From: Megalobrama amblycephala
Taxonomy: Eukaryota; Chordata; Actinopteri; Cypriniformes; Xenocyprididae
Length of the DNA: 64,000 nucleotides
Reading direction: 5' to 3'
NCBI RefSeq assembly: GCF_018812025.1
Contig: NC_063050.1
Span: 57,443,147-57,507,146 of the forward strand
The translations under genes and the position numbers were made by a program. The notes below the pieces were generated by a model. That model ran no database searches. It saw nothing but the letters and a program-made list of their open reading frames with translations, and had not been told where the DNA came from. Position 1 is the stretch's first letter, and the number at the start of each line of letters is the position of its first letter. Positions 48,157 through 60,200 of this stretch are shown here, piece by piece.

Positions 48157-51100
48157 TCAGATGATGATGCTGGTGCCGCTGCGAGAACTCTTATCCTGCA
48201 GAAGAAGAGCAGAGCGACATTAACACCAACGAGCACAGAAGATCTCACGAGTCTCTGATCAGGATCTGTGCGGATGTGAAGGTGCAGGAGGGTCCAAACG
48301 TCACACACCACAAGTGAAAATCATCTCTCTTTTTTTTGGCAAAATACAGAAAATAGTTCATTTAAAACCCTTAAGTTCACTGGAGCTCCGAGAACTAAAC
48401 CTGATGATCATGTTCAGCACGACCTGAGATGATAAAGATCTGCAGTGGAAGAATGACATCTGACCGTCTGTACAAACAGTCACATGATCAGTTACTGACA
48501 AATTCACTGTTCTGTGTTCTCATTTCTCATGTTTACTTTAAAGGGGATCTATTATGCCTCTTTCACAAGATGTAATGTACATCTAAAGTGACTCCAGAAA
48601 GTGTCTGAAGTTTCAGCTCAAAATACCCCACAGATCATTTATTATATCACGCCCCAACTGCCCCTTTTTAAGCGGAAGCAATAACACAGTTTTCATGTGT
48701 GTATCTTTAAATGCAAATGAGCTGCTGCTCCCTGCCCCCTTTCCAGAAGAGGGTGGAGCTTTAACAGCTCAGAGAAAGTGTTTTTGCATTACAATGCGCT
48801 GCTTTCCCATTGTTTTCTCCCATTAGGTGACATTTACACGTCTAAAAAACGACACACGGGCAGCTGAAAACACAAGGTGTCAAGACGCATCTTTAAAAGT
48901 TCTTTGAACTTGAGCGCTGCCGTTTCCTGTGCGGCATGTAGTAAAAGATGATCATGAACGCATAGAAAAGCAGCGCAGTGTAATGAAAAAAACGTGTTTG
49001 ATTTTCATTGATACAGCCAACAACAGAACATCACAGAACATCGTTTATCTCTTAGCGGAGACGTTCTTGTGTTTCCACTCCATAAACATGGCGACTGTGT
49101 GCTGCTCACTCAGGGGAGGAGCTATGCTAATAGACCCCTTAAAAGTTTGTAAACATTGCAACGTTTCCTGGTGGGCGGGGCTTAGCTGGAGGCAAAAAGA
49201 GACGCTGGACTCAATGTTGACAAGCGTAAGCTAGCATGTTTTAGGAGGGATTTATTAAACACAGATGCAGAAGAAGGTTCAGAACTGTCCGAATATGTAC
49301 AGTCACTGACTCTGCGGGACCGTGACGGCTATTTTTGTAAATTAACTTAAGTTTTGGATATTTCCTAGACAACATATGAATTACTTTCGGATGGTTCGGG
49401 GAATTTTGTCAAGGCTTATTGTCTAATGTAACCTAACGCTGGGCTAACTATGATTATGGCTAGCAATGTGGATTATTTTAAGAGACCATTCAGAGGATGG
49501 CACACACATCTATCGCTGTATGTTTGTTTAACATTTAAGCTAGCTAGTGCGCTGAAAATTGGCGACTTTTCACCTATAAAACAGAAACTTGCTGATTTGT
49601 ACTAGATAAAACCAACACACCATTACATATGCATCGATTATTTTACCTGATATGAAGTGTGCACTGCAAACACCAGCATTATTTATGATCGTCTCCGTCC
49701 AGTCTGTACGCCATATTGCATTCAACCACAATTATCTTTTTGATTTCTGAGAAGGAATGTCTGCCGGGATCTGGTAAAACTTTAGTTTTGAACCAAAAGT
49801 CCTGTTCCTTCTATTCTGGCAGCCAAAAACACAACAAGACGACATTTTAAAGTCAAAACCTCAAACTTATAAGAACTCATAGCGCCCGCTATGAGTTCTT
49901 ATAAATGTTTTGCCTCCAGCTAGAGCGGTGACGTCACAGTGACGCAGGCGATTAAGGTGTCTATAGGGCCGAGTCATGGGCGGGGTCTGTTACACTGTGA
50001 CGTCACAATGTATAGAAACCATGAACGACTCATTTTGAGACACTGTTTATGATTTATGGGGAATATAAACAAGGAGTGTGTGGATTTTTACCATTATAGG
50101 GTGATTGTGAACACAGTTATATGCAAACACCATGTAAATTGTGTAAACACTGAATTTTGCATAATAGGTCTCCTTTAAGATTTGAATGAAAAATAAAGCA
50201 TTCATCTTACATTCATTTACATTTCCAATGTGGCTGCAGACGTTTGGATCTACTCACGGCACCAGAACACCAGACGTGTTAGTTTGAGAGAGAGACTGAC
50301 AGTGTTAGTGAACGCGTGAGCCGCTCAGACTCTTACAGAGAAGCGTTCCGGCCGCTTGACTGGCTTCTTCCCGGGCTCGTACTCGCTGTAAGTGGGCGGA
50401 TGATCGGAAAATCCGCCTCCCCGAGCTCCTCGGGCGCCTCCGCGTCTGCTGTCCTCCTCGTTGGCCGAGCTCCACGAGCCGCGGCGGGGCATAGGAGAAT
50501 AATCGTCCCGCCTGGACGGGCCTCGGGGATCGAAGGCCAGCAGATCGTCCCTGGATCGCGAGCGAGGACGGAATCCTCCGGACCGGCTCCGGCCGTCCAG
50601 GACGTCCTCCTGGCTGTAGCTGCGCGGAATGACCGGCCGAGGGTAGCGGTGCGAGGCGCCGTAGGCGGACGAGCCGCTGGAGCGCCCTGCCCCTCGTGAC
50701 CCGGACGGGAACCTGCGTGAGGCGGGGCCGTCGTCCAGGCCGGAGAGCATGCTGGGAGGGCCGGCGGAGAAGGGGACGTGCTGCGGCATGTGCTGCGGGG
50801 GGGGCGGCATGTGCAGCGGAGGGGACGACATGTGCTGCGGCTGTAAGAGCGGGGCGTTCACATCCATGCCGCGCACCTGACCCTCCAGATAGTCCAGCAC
50901 CTGGTTGGTCCCGTGAACGCTGCCGTTGCCGTGGATGCTGGGAGGCGGCATGTTAACGGACATGTGTGGAGGCGGCAGCGGAACCGGCGTCATGTGACCC
51001 TTCCCTGATGCTGAACCTGACGAGGGAAAACAGAGAGAGTTAGAAGAACACACGGCGGCCTTACGTCACACTGAAACTGACATTTGGAGCTTCTTGGATG

Positions 51101-53234
51101 ACATGAGTAAATTATCAGGAAATGTTATTCTGAAGTGAACTAATCCTGCTACAATAAGAGACACTTTCACCATCCAATCAGTTCCTCATTAATTCTCCTT
51201 GTTGAACCTGTTTGAGCTGGAAACCCGTCCCAGACCCCAGAGGGATGCCTGTGTTGGACTGACCTGCGTACAGCATGGGGTTCATCTGGTAGGAGGAGCT
51301 GTGGTTGCTCATGGGTGCGTAGAGCGGCTGTCCGTTCATCCACGGCGTCATGGCCTTCTGCGCCTCCTTCATCATCCGGTGCTGCATGACCGCTAAACAC
51401 AAACACAAACACAGTGAGTTGTGGCGCTAGCGTGCTGCGTGAGGGAGCGGGCGGTGTGGCGTGTCGGTACGAACCCTTCTCGGGGCAGCAGCAGGTCTGA
51501 GGACAGCAGGGGCAGCGCACGTAACAGCAGCACTTCTGCGGACAGCACTGACAGCAGCACACGCACAGCAGGATGATGAGCATCAGCGCGCCCAACACGA
51601 TCAGCAGCACCGTCAGCCAGTCTAACGCAACAAACAGAACACTGCTTCAGACGGCGGATCGTGGCGCTCGCGGCACAAGGTCATGGGTTCGATTCCCAGT
51701 AATGCATGAACTGATAAATTATTGACCTTCAATGCAATTTAAGTCACTTTGGTTAAAAGCATCTGCCAAATGATGATTCTCCCGTGTTTAACGGACACAT
51801 CAGTAATCAGGACTTACGGTACACGATCAGCTTCATCTCTTTGTCTGAGTCTCCGACTGTGTCTCCAGGCGCTTCCACGGCACAGAAATACATCCCGTTG
51901 TCCCACCACATCACCTCATTGATGACCAGATCCGCCTCTGTTCAACACACACAGTCAGAGGAATCAGAAAACCCGTCATATCTGGACAATCAAAACATTA
52001 ATCATTCATGGAACTAGTTGAATTGATCAGTTGGGTCACTTTACAGTAGAGAAACTGAACTGAAGCCGAAGGATTGTGTGGATTCAGGTTTGTGTGTTCA
52101 GAGTCCGTCAACATTCGGACACTGAAGTGAAATCTCATTTTTCAGCATTGTGCATCAACTCACTGTTCTGAATGTAGACTTTGCGGTCTCTGTACTCGGA
52201 GCCCAGCACCGCCTCGTTGGATCCCAGTTTCTGAGCCACGGTTCGGACGGTGCGCTGCGAGTCCACGCAGTCATTGGCAGGATCCTGACCCAGCTGAAGG
52301 GCGGACTGATACGCTGCAGACACATATTAGTATGTTAGCACGTCAACAACGTCTGCTGTTCAACATAATAATAGTTAAATCCAAAACATGTTCTTCTGAC
52401 ACCGATCCACTCAGCTCTGATGTTGAAGCTCTACCTGTGGAGTAATAGTCCAGAACTGGATCTTTGCAGAAGGACTTGAACTTCCACGTGACCATCACAT
52501 TCTGAAGCTGTGCGGAGGTGGAATAATCACAGCGCAAGACGACCGACGCAAAGAGAGTCGTGCGTCTCTCTGTCTCAGTGAGAGTGACCTGGATCGACAG
52601 AATCCCTGAAACAACAGAGGAGAACGTCAGCTTTATTTCTACAGTATAAACAACGGTGATAAACAACAGAATCAGTGACGCAAACTTCATCAAACCTCAT
52701 GCGGTTAAAACTATAATATTACTGAACATTAAGTGTCTTTCTTTAAAGAGAAAGTGTGTGTGTGTGTGTGTGTGTGTAAGTTAAACAGAAACACACAGGC
52801 TGTCAAACCTGTAAAACTGGAAATCACACAAAGAGCAGGAAATTCTTCTCTGGTTCCAAACAAACTGAGTTTCAGTGTTTGTAAAGAGAAATATTCAGAA
52901 AAATATTCCTTCAAACTTCATCTCTTTGAATCTTTTGGATTTCAAATAAGCATTTATGATCAGCTGAGAGTTGCATTTATAAGTTTGATTATTTATTTCT
53001 TTTCATTTTTATTTTCTATAGATTCCATAATGTCTTACTCTTGAGTGTTTTAAGTCGTTTTAAACATTTATATCTCGTCATTCTTTCAATATTTGTACAT
53101 TTTTAATTGGAATGATGTCAACAGTGGTCACGTGATCGATACGGACGCGCTCCACAGGTGAGACACTGTTACCTGTCCACTGATCAACCTTCACAGTGTC
53201 ACTGAATTATTGGTTTTCTCGCCCTGAACTGAAC

Positions 53235-53303
<69 letters not shown>

Positions 53304-53362
53304 TCAGGCTCACCTGAGATCAGGACACTCAGAAGCAGCACCGACACGATCATCCTCCTCAT
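48157..53362 (-). CDS. ildr1: ILDR1 (angulin-2), tricellular junction Ig receptor
   Basis: Coding exons in transcript order: 53362-53314, 52605-52435, 52313-52164, 51937-51818, 51621-51475, 51392-51264, 51016-50337 and 48195-48157 (1485 nt, 494 aa). It has a signal peptide [17 protein letters not shown], then a V-type Ig domain with [36 protein letters not shown] and WWDNGMYFC. Next are the transmembrane segment [20 protein letters not shown] and a Cys-rich juxtamembrane run ([17 protein letters not shown]), a probable palmitoylation site. A long Pro-, Arg- and Ser-rich cytosolic tail ends RSGTSIII, like SGRSVVI in human ILDR1. ILDR1 recruits tricellulin at tricellular tight junctions, and loss causes human deafness DFNB42. 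The exon 5 donor is a weak GTTCGT, but phase and homology support it. Fish may carry two ildr1 copies; I cannot tell which this is. Confidence 0.94.
48542..50174. mobile_element. TTAA-flanked MITE in ildr1 intron 7
   Basis: TTAA (48538-48541 and 50175-50178) flanks AGGGGATCTATTATGC and its inverse GCATAATAGGTCTCCT. CACAAGATGTAATGTACATC and GTTTCAGCTCAAAATACCCC are shared with the copies at 40616 and 61624. It is interrupted by a second element at 49133-49961. Confidence 0.9.
49133..49961. mobile_element. TA-flanked element nested in the ildr1-intron MITE
   Basis: GACCCCTTAA at the left and TTAAGGTGTC at the right are near inverses, flanked by TA (49131-49132 and 49962-49963). TAGCTGGAGGCAAAA occurs in both subterminal regions in inverted orientation. 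An internal hairpin ATAAGAACTCATAGCG / CGCTATGAGTTCTTAT lies at about 49868-49906. The Tc1/mariner-type assignment rests only on the TA. Confidence 0.7.
51655..51780 (+). mobile_element. tRNA-like SINE in ildr1 intron 4
   Basis: GTGGCGCTCGCGGCAC and the pol III B-box-like GGTTCGATTCCCAG are followed by the fish SINE tail words AAGTCACTTTGGTTAAAAGC and ATCTGCCAAATGATGA. It is too diverged and too short to be a functional tRNA gene. Confidence 0.75.
53236..53299. repeat. GT/CA microsatellite next to ildr1 exon 1 donor
   Basis: About 32 units. In the ildr1 transcript it is a CA run starting some 15 nt after the exon 1 donor (exon ends 53314). Confidence 0.95.
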
Positions 53363-53620
53363 GATGATCCGATGAAACTCCAGCGAACGCGAACCGAAAC
53401 CAGCGCGAGAGAAAAGCGACACAGTCACGGATGAGCAGCTCCTTCAACACTGCATTTCATCTCATAAGACGCTTTAACGTGAAGTTGTGACCCTCCCAGA
53501 CACCGGCTTGTGTTTCCTCCGCTCTCCTCTTCCTCCTCCTTCATCGTCATCGTCATCATTACTCCACCCCAAATCAGGTGTATCATGACGCGCATGCGCA
53601 CAGGTAACAACCATCCTGAG
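53363..53620 (-). promoter_or_regulatory. ildr1: Probable ildr1 promoter and 5' UTR
   Basis: Upstream of the ildr1 start there is a perfect NRF1-like palindrome GCGCATGCGC at 53590-53599. There is also an ETS-like, pyrimidine-rich stretch at about 53515-53545. The start site cannot be placed. Confidence 0.4.
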
Positions 53621-54884
53621 AAACTACACGATCCGCGCTGCTGCTGTCTGCTTCAGGACAGATGTGAAACCGCTGTGTGCTCTATTAGAGTTATTCTGAC
53701 TCTTTGATCGTGATTTCATTGTCGTTATAACACAGGCTGTGAGGAATTCAGTTCATGCATCATGGAGAAACTCAATCCAGATCAAACTGAGAGAGTCAGA
53801 GGATTTTACAGCAGAAACTCATTCACTCTCAACACTGAAACACATGAGGCTTTTAGTGAAAGAATTTGAATAAATAGTATGTTAATATCAACATAATATA
53901 CAAACGATATTATAGCATGTTGTTCGCTTGTTGATAGTGTAAACGTTACAGCACGTGATTTCAGATCAGCGAGGTGGTGAAGTTCCTCGTGTCACCAGCA
54001 GGTGGAGTCAGAATCTCAGTGCGGTTCGACATGCAGTCGATGGGTGGAGCTTCAGCTACATACAGGGGTCAGGTTAGGATGTGACCGGACCATAAAGCTC
54101 CACCCATGACATCCAGAGAGGTGCAGTGACCTTTGACCCTCAGATGAGTGGAACGGACCCTGACGTCTGTGGAGCTTCAGTGTCTGTGTTGAAGTGTTAG
54201 TGTCAGTCGACAGACATACAGCAGAAAAATCACCTTCAGACTGTCAGTAATCTCACGGATCATCAGAGCAGGTGTGACACTCAATATAAGGGACAGAAGC
54301 ACAGATGATCTTAATGTCATGTCTGTTTTTCAGTTTAATCTGAGACATGAGCCGAGTGTGACCCTGACCGAGAGCGAGTCGTCCAGCCGTCTTCCTCGCT
54401 CGTGTTCCTGCAGAAACCCTCTCACGGCCGCAGGGAATCCTGGAGACCACAAACACGGGCCAGACGTCGGATTGAGCGGCTCTGGCAGCGTGTGAGATGT
54501 CCGTTAAGTGTGTGTGTTTAGTTAGGGACAAAACTGTCCCCAGAAGTGAGCTAAATCAGACAAAAGGCCACTCTGAAGCCACTCGGGGACGTCCTCGTGT
54601 GTGAAAATGACTCAACGACAGACGCTGACCAACGGCAACAGACGCCGAGAGGGAAACGCACTGATCCGAAAAAACCCAAAGAAACGTCTGTTGCTGTTAG
54701 TATGTGCTTGTTTTTCCCGACTGAACACATTCAGTCCCGTATGGTCCGGCCGGGGAATGTCTGAGAAGTTTCGTACTGTAATCTGGTGATTGTCCGTGAT
54801 GGTCAGTGTGAACCGAAGCCTGCGGCCATAATTAACTTCATATAAAAATAACAGTCCAGAGTATGTCCTCATTCAGACTGACTG

Positions 54885-54983
54885 TGTGTGTGTGTGTGTG
54901 TAACTGATGTGTGTGTGTGTGTGTGTGTGTGTGTAACTGATGTGTTTGAGTGTGTGACTGATGTGTGTGTGTGTGTGTGACTG

Positions 54984-55041
<58 letters not shown>

Positions 55042-55067
55042 CTGATGTGTGTGTGTGTGTGTGACTG

Positions 55068-55101
<34 letters not shown>

Positions 55102-55191
55102 CTGATGTGTGTGTGTGTGTGACTGATGTGTTTGAGTGTGTGTGTGTGTGTGTGTGTGTGTGTAACTGATGTGTGTGTGTGTGTGTGACTG

Positions 55192-55225
<34 letters not shown>

Positions 55226-55257
55226 CTGATGTGTGTGTGTGTGTGACTGATGTGTTT

Positions 55258-55311
<54 letters not shown>

Positions 55312-55349
55312 CTGATGTGTTTGAGTGTGTGTGTGTAACTGATGTGTTT

Positions 55350-55383
<34 letters not shown>

Positions 55384-55427
55384 CTGATGTGTTTGAGTGT
55401 GTGTGTGTGTGTGTAACTGATGTGTTT

Positions 55428-55465
<38 letters not shown>

Positions 55466-55491
55466 CTGATGTGTGTGTGTGTGTGTGACTG

Positions 55492-55525
<34 letters not shown>

Positions 55526-55559
55526 CTGATGTGTGTGTGTGTGTGTGACTGATGTGTTT

Positions 55560-55607
<48 letters not shown>

Positions 55608-55618
55608 CTGATGTGTTT

Positions 55619-55680
<62 letters not shown>

Positions 55681-55691
55681 CTGATGTGTTT

Positions 55692-55733
<42 letters not shown>

Positions 55734-55845
55734 CTGATGTGTTTGAGTGTGTGTGTGTGTGTGTAACTGATGTGTTTGAGTGTGTGTGTGTGTGTGTGTG
55801 TGTGTAACTGATGTGTTTGAGTGTGTGTGTGTAACTGATGTGTTT

Positions 55846-55895
<50 letters not shown>
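54885..55895. repeat. 1-kb compound GT satellite
   Basis: More than twenty GT blocks of variable length are separated by spacers AACTGATGTGTTTGAG, AACTGATG or GACTGATG. The spacers recur in a partly ordered alternation, giving a higher-order repeat. Confidence 0.97.
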
Positions 55896-55896
<1 letters not shown>

Positions 55897-57165
55897 AGTA
55901 TCGTCTAAACAATAAACAAAGAGCTCATGACTCACACTCACAAACTGACTTACACCGACACACACTACATAGTGTGTAAGAGTCATAAAGCTGCAGCAAT
56001 AATGTGACGCTACAGAAAAACACACAAAATGAGTCCATTAGAAGCGTTTGTCAAGTTTTTACTGAAATTCATTTGATGATGTAGTTATTAACATAATTTG
56101 AGTCTGCATACAGCTAATATACAAATTTCATAAGGCAATAAATGTGAAAACATACAAAATGTAAACAAAGTTGCATACAAATGATTTTCAGTCCTCAAAG
56201 GCACAATTGTAATTATATTAACCATTTTCTCAAGTATTGGGATAAAAGAGTGTTTTGTTTGATAAGACTAACTTGAGTAACAAACAACTATTTGAAGGCA
56301 ACAGAACACCAGAGTAAACACAGTGACGTCAGTCTGAGAGAGACACACACGCGTCGTTCAGATGAGATCATCGTCCGGTGACGTCACGCGTCGACACACA
56401 CACACACACACTCACGCCGTCAGACACTGAAGTGTTTCACATTATACTGTGACGTCTGAGGGGATCCTGAACTAACCGCACTTCTCTGACTGTATCTGCG
56501 GCAGAACGATGTACTAGAGTACGGTTCAGAAATCAGCACATATCATCCAGACGTGCGTCAGTGAAATCTAGCAGTCAGTAAATGAAAATACTGTCTTGTT
56601 TATCTAACATGATAATTCTGTGGAACTGCTGAAACCAAATGACTTCCTGTAATCTTTAAACAGTTTTGCTCAGCTTTCCAGTGTCCTTCCCAAAAATACA
56701 CAATATTATCATTCGTTAATTTGAAAATCGTATAATACTGATAAAACCTTGAGAATAACAAGATCTGCAATGATATTAATATCTTGTGCAAAAGCAGCAC
56801 ATCATTAGTTATCCGGCACAGCAGTTATGAATGTGTTTATCGATACATTTCATCAGAATGTAACAATTTAGCAAAGTATCATCTCCATTCAAACGGAGCA
56901 GCTTGAGATTATATACGTGTGAAATAAACCTCATATATAAAGTCCAGCAACATGTAAACGTCGTCATTCCACTGTTTAGGAAATGTTTTCATCGAACAGA
57001 GTCTCTGCGTACCTCATGAATGAATACTGATATTTTGAGTCAACGCTGACCCATTTTAGGGGAAGTTACTGTAAAACATATTTCAGACCCACAAACCTTC
57101 GTTCCGCAGCGCTGGAGCTCCGCAGGATCGGTGAAGCTGGAGTGTGTCTGCAAGCGTGGCGACGT

Positions 57166-57177
<12 letters not shown>

Positions 57178-57199
<22 letters not shown>
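57178..57199. repeat. GT microsatellite
   Basis: About eleven GT units begin roughly 6 nt after the second angulin gene's stop codon (in transcript orientation), so they lie at the start of its 3' UTR. Confidence 0.9.
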
Positions 57200-57201
<2 letters not shown>

Positions 57202-57204
57202 ACA

Positions 57205-60200
57205 TCACACTATGAGCGAGTCTCTGCTCAGAAGAGTGCTCTGTTCAAAGAGAGGACAGAAGAGTGAGCAGAAGGAGCGCGAGCCGGTCGGGCACAGCGG
57301 GTTAGTGTGGTCAGGCAGTGAGAGCGCAGAGAGTCGCAGGTGAAGCGCTGTCAGTGATTATTCTGGAATTATTAGGACTGGACGCGTTACATTACACAGA
57401 AAAAGAAATACGAAATATAAAAGCTGCATGATTCTCCGAGTGCACTCAATAAGATTTCCATCTGTATTTATGAACACAAATGGAGCTTCTGCGGGAGTCT
57501 CTGGTGAGCGCATCTCATTCAATGATGACGAGAAGGTCAAATGATTGTGTTTGTACAAAGCAAAAGGCAGAGAAAGCGTCTTACAGTGGACGCCTGCGGG
57601 CGAGACGAGGCGTAACGGAGTTTCTACAAACCGAAGGACGGGTGGGAAGATCTTCTGCAGATCGATCACTCGCCCGCAGTGAAGCAAACTCTACATTTAC
57701 TGTCTTTCATGATTTATTTTTGCTACACACATTTTATCAATGCCTGACCTTTGAATATTTCTTTTTCAACATTTCTTAGTGCTTTGAGGGACCGTTTCTG
57801 TCGTTAGTCGTGTTAGAGTTCATACACTGTTTTAGCTGTGATCCAAACACATTTTGGGGAGGAATTAAGCAGCAAGCAGGCAGAGATGTTTGATTTTGTT
57901 CTTGTTACCTGTGTACAGGTTATTTTCTGTGGTCAAATCGCGGTGCAAATCGAACCGTGATCGAAAGACCTAGGTCGGAATCAAACTGCGCACTTTGTTC
58001 ATCAAAAAATGTCTACAAGAGATATGAATGAAATAAATGGTAAGGATGATGACTGCAAGAGGAAATCTTATAGAGTGCTTCTCTGGTGAAACTGGATTCA
58101 TAATGTTCTGATTTCTCTCTTTTAATTAAGGATCTTTAATTCTTGAGGTCTCTTTTTGAAATAGGAATTTTTCCAATCATGCTACAAATTGTGTTGGAGG
58201 GTTTCAGGACTACATACTTCAAATGGCTGAAGACCTTTTCAAAAGCCTTTCTAAGGCTTCGACTGAAGCGGCTTCAACCTCGCTGCTTTTCTTTCACTGC
58301 ACCAGCGCATCCATTTAGATGCGAGACAAACGCAGACCCGCAGTGCTGTGAGGGGGAACAACAAACTCACACAGAGTCCTACAGATAACTCACCACTTTA
58401 CGAGGGCGGTTCTGCTCCTCCTGCCCACTCGGCGTAGAGCCGTGACCGGAGCGCGTGTAGCAGAAAGGCTGTTGTCCGGACTCTGCTCCTCGGGAACGCT
58501 CCAGTTCCTTCTCTGTGTAGGGTGGCAAGGATTCATTATCCTCTGCCGTCCGCTGGCGAGGCGACTGGTTGCTTGGAGACCTGCTGTGGAAACGCTCACT
58601 CGTCTTTTTGGAGCTGTTTCTGGAAGGCGTGTCCGAGTCCTCTTCGGTCCGGCCCAATTTTGAAGAACCGCTCTTCCCAGCTTTAGCTTTACGCTCCAAT
58701 AAACTGTTGAGAAGGGCATCATCGTAGTCTCTTCTGCTCCCCGTACCACTGGAAGCTCTCTGATCCCGCTCTCGTGGATCCCGCTGGGGTTGATCATTGT
58801 CCCACGTGTCCCGCCTTTTTCCAGGTAGGGGCGGAGGGCTGGGCGGGCGTCTCACCGGACTGGCCTTTGGAGAGTAACGTTTGGAACAATAAAATGGATA
58901 GCGATCCCGTTCTAGCTCCCGTTCTCGCTCTCTTTCCCTCTCGCGCTCCCGTTCGTGAGCTCTGTAGTCGTCCTCCCTGTTTCCCGGGTCGCCGTGACGT
59001 CCTCGCTGCATACATGTCATCGCAAACTCCTCCAGCTCATCCAAAGATCCAGTCCGTCCGCGTTCCAGGAAAGCCTTCCTCTGCAGGTGCTCTGAGCGAG
59101 GGTTCCACCTGGAGAGGAAAGTCGTGAACCGATGTCAACTATTAAACCAATCAGTGTGTATTCAGTCAAGCGATGAGATTTATCATATCCTTCTATTACC
59201 TGGGGTTGTCATCCGCCACATGATTTCTGTGCTGTGGCTGTCGTGTGTATCTGCCCTCGTGAACGGGAGATAAATCGGTGGTCCGGAGGTCAGCGGGGTC
59301 ATCGAGGTCAGGGATGGCTGGTAGAGCCTTTTTTTGTACTTGTCGATAGGTCTGACGGAAGTCCGTTTCTGCATCATGTAATGAACTCAGCTCGGACATA
59401 CTGCAGGCTGCAAACGAGCAGAAATCAGCATCTCTGAGGGACAACCTCTTTTCATTCTGTGCAAATTCTTACCACAATTATTTGACATTAGAATATATTT
59501 GACATTCATTTCTCCGCTGTTGCTTTTGCGTCTTATCCTCATTTATTCCAGGAACACAAAGCAGAATTTACAGTACTATATGAAAAGGCTGAAGAATGTG
59601 GAAAAAAAGTGAAGAATGAAGGACTTAAAGACCACGAGGAATTCAGAGACAAGCATGCAGATCTTCACGCAGGAAAATAGAGAAGAGGAGACATGTGGAG
59701 TGTACTGTGCAGTGTAATTCACTGTAGATCGTGCAGTGGATCATGTGCAGTGGGTTGCGTGCAGTGATCATGTGCAGTGGATCATGCGCAGTGGGTTGCG
59801 TGCAGTGATCATGTGCAGTGGATCATGCGCAGTGATCATGTGCAGTGTAATTCACTGTAGATCGTTCAGTGGATCGTGTGCAGTGGATCGTGTGCAGTGG
59901 ATCATGTGCAGTAGATTACGTGCAGTGGATCATTTGCAGTGTAATTCACTGTAGATCGTTCAGTGGATCATGTGCAGTGGATCGCGTGCAGTGGATCATG
60001 TGCAGTGTATCATGTGCAGTGAAATTCACTGTAGATCGTGCAGTGGATCATGCGCAGTGATCATGTGCGGTAGATTCCGTGCAGTGGATCATGCAGTAGA
60101 TCGTTGCAGTGGTCAAACGGCATCGGGAATGGAGTTTGTGTCTTACTGTCTCGGCTGCTGCTAAGCGTCTGAGACGGGTTGAACTGAGCGAGCTGCTTCT

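Larger units (their letters stand above)
53621..57204. other. Interval between ildr1 and the second angulin gene
   Basis: It holds the ildr1 upstream DNA, a 1-kb GT-based compound satellite (54885-55895) and the presumed 3' UTR of the next gene. No exon was identified, and the large His/Thr reading frame on the minus strand is satellite translation. Confidence 0.6.

Noticed and set aside
50316..50956. Antisense open frames over ildr1 exon 7
   Set aside because: These are shadows of a GC-rich coding exon. The minus-strand frame has the homology and splice sites.
51655..51780. Possible tRNA gene (GGTTCGATTCC box)
   Set aside because: There is no complete cloverleaf or anticodon arm, and the downstream tail matches fish SINEs.
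54838..56025. A 395-aa minus-strand open frame of His-Thr repeats
   Set aside because: It is the translation of the GT compound satellite, with no splice signals or homology.
59705..60112. Possible CRISPR-like array
   Set aside because: The units are contiguous 13-14 bp tandem repeats without unique spacers, in a vertebrate intron. This is a minisatellite.
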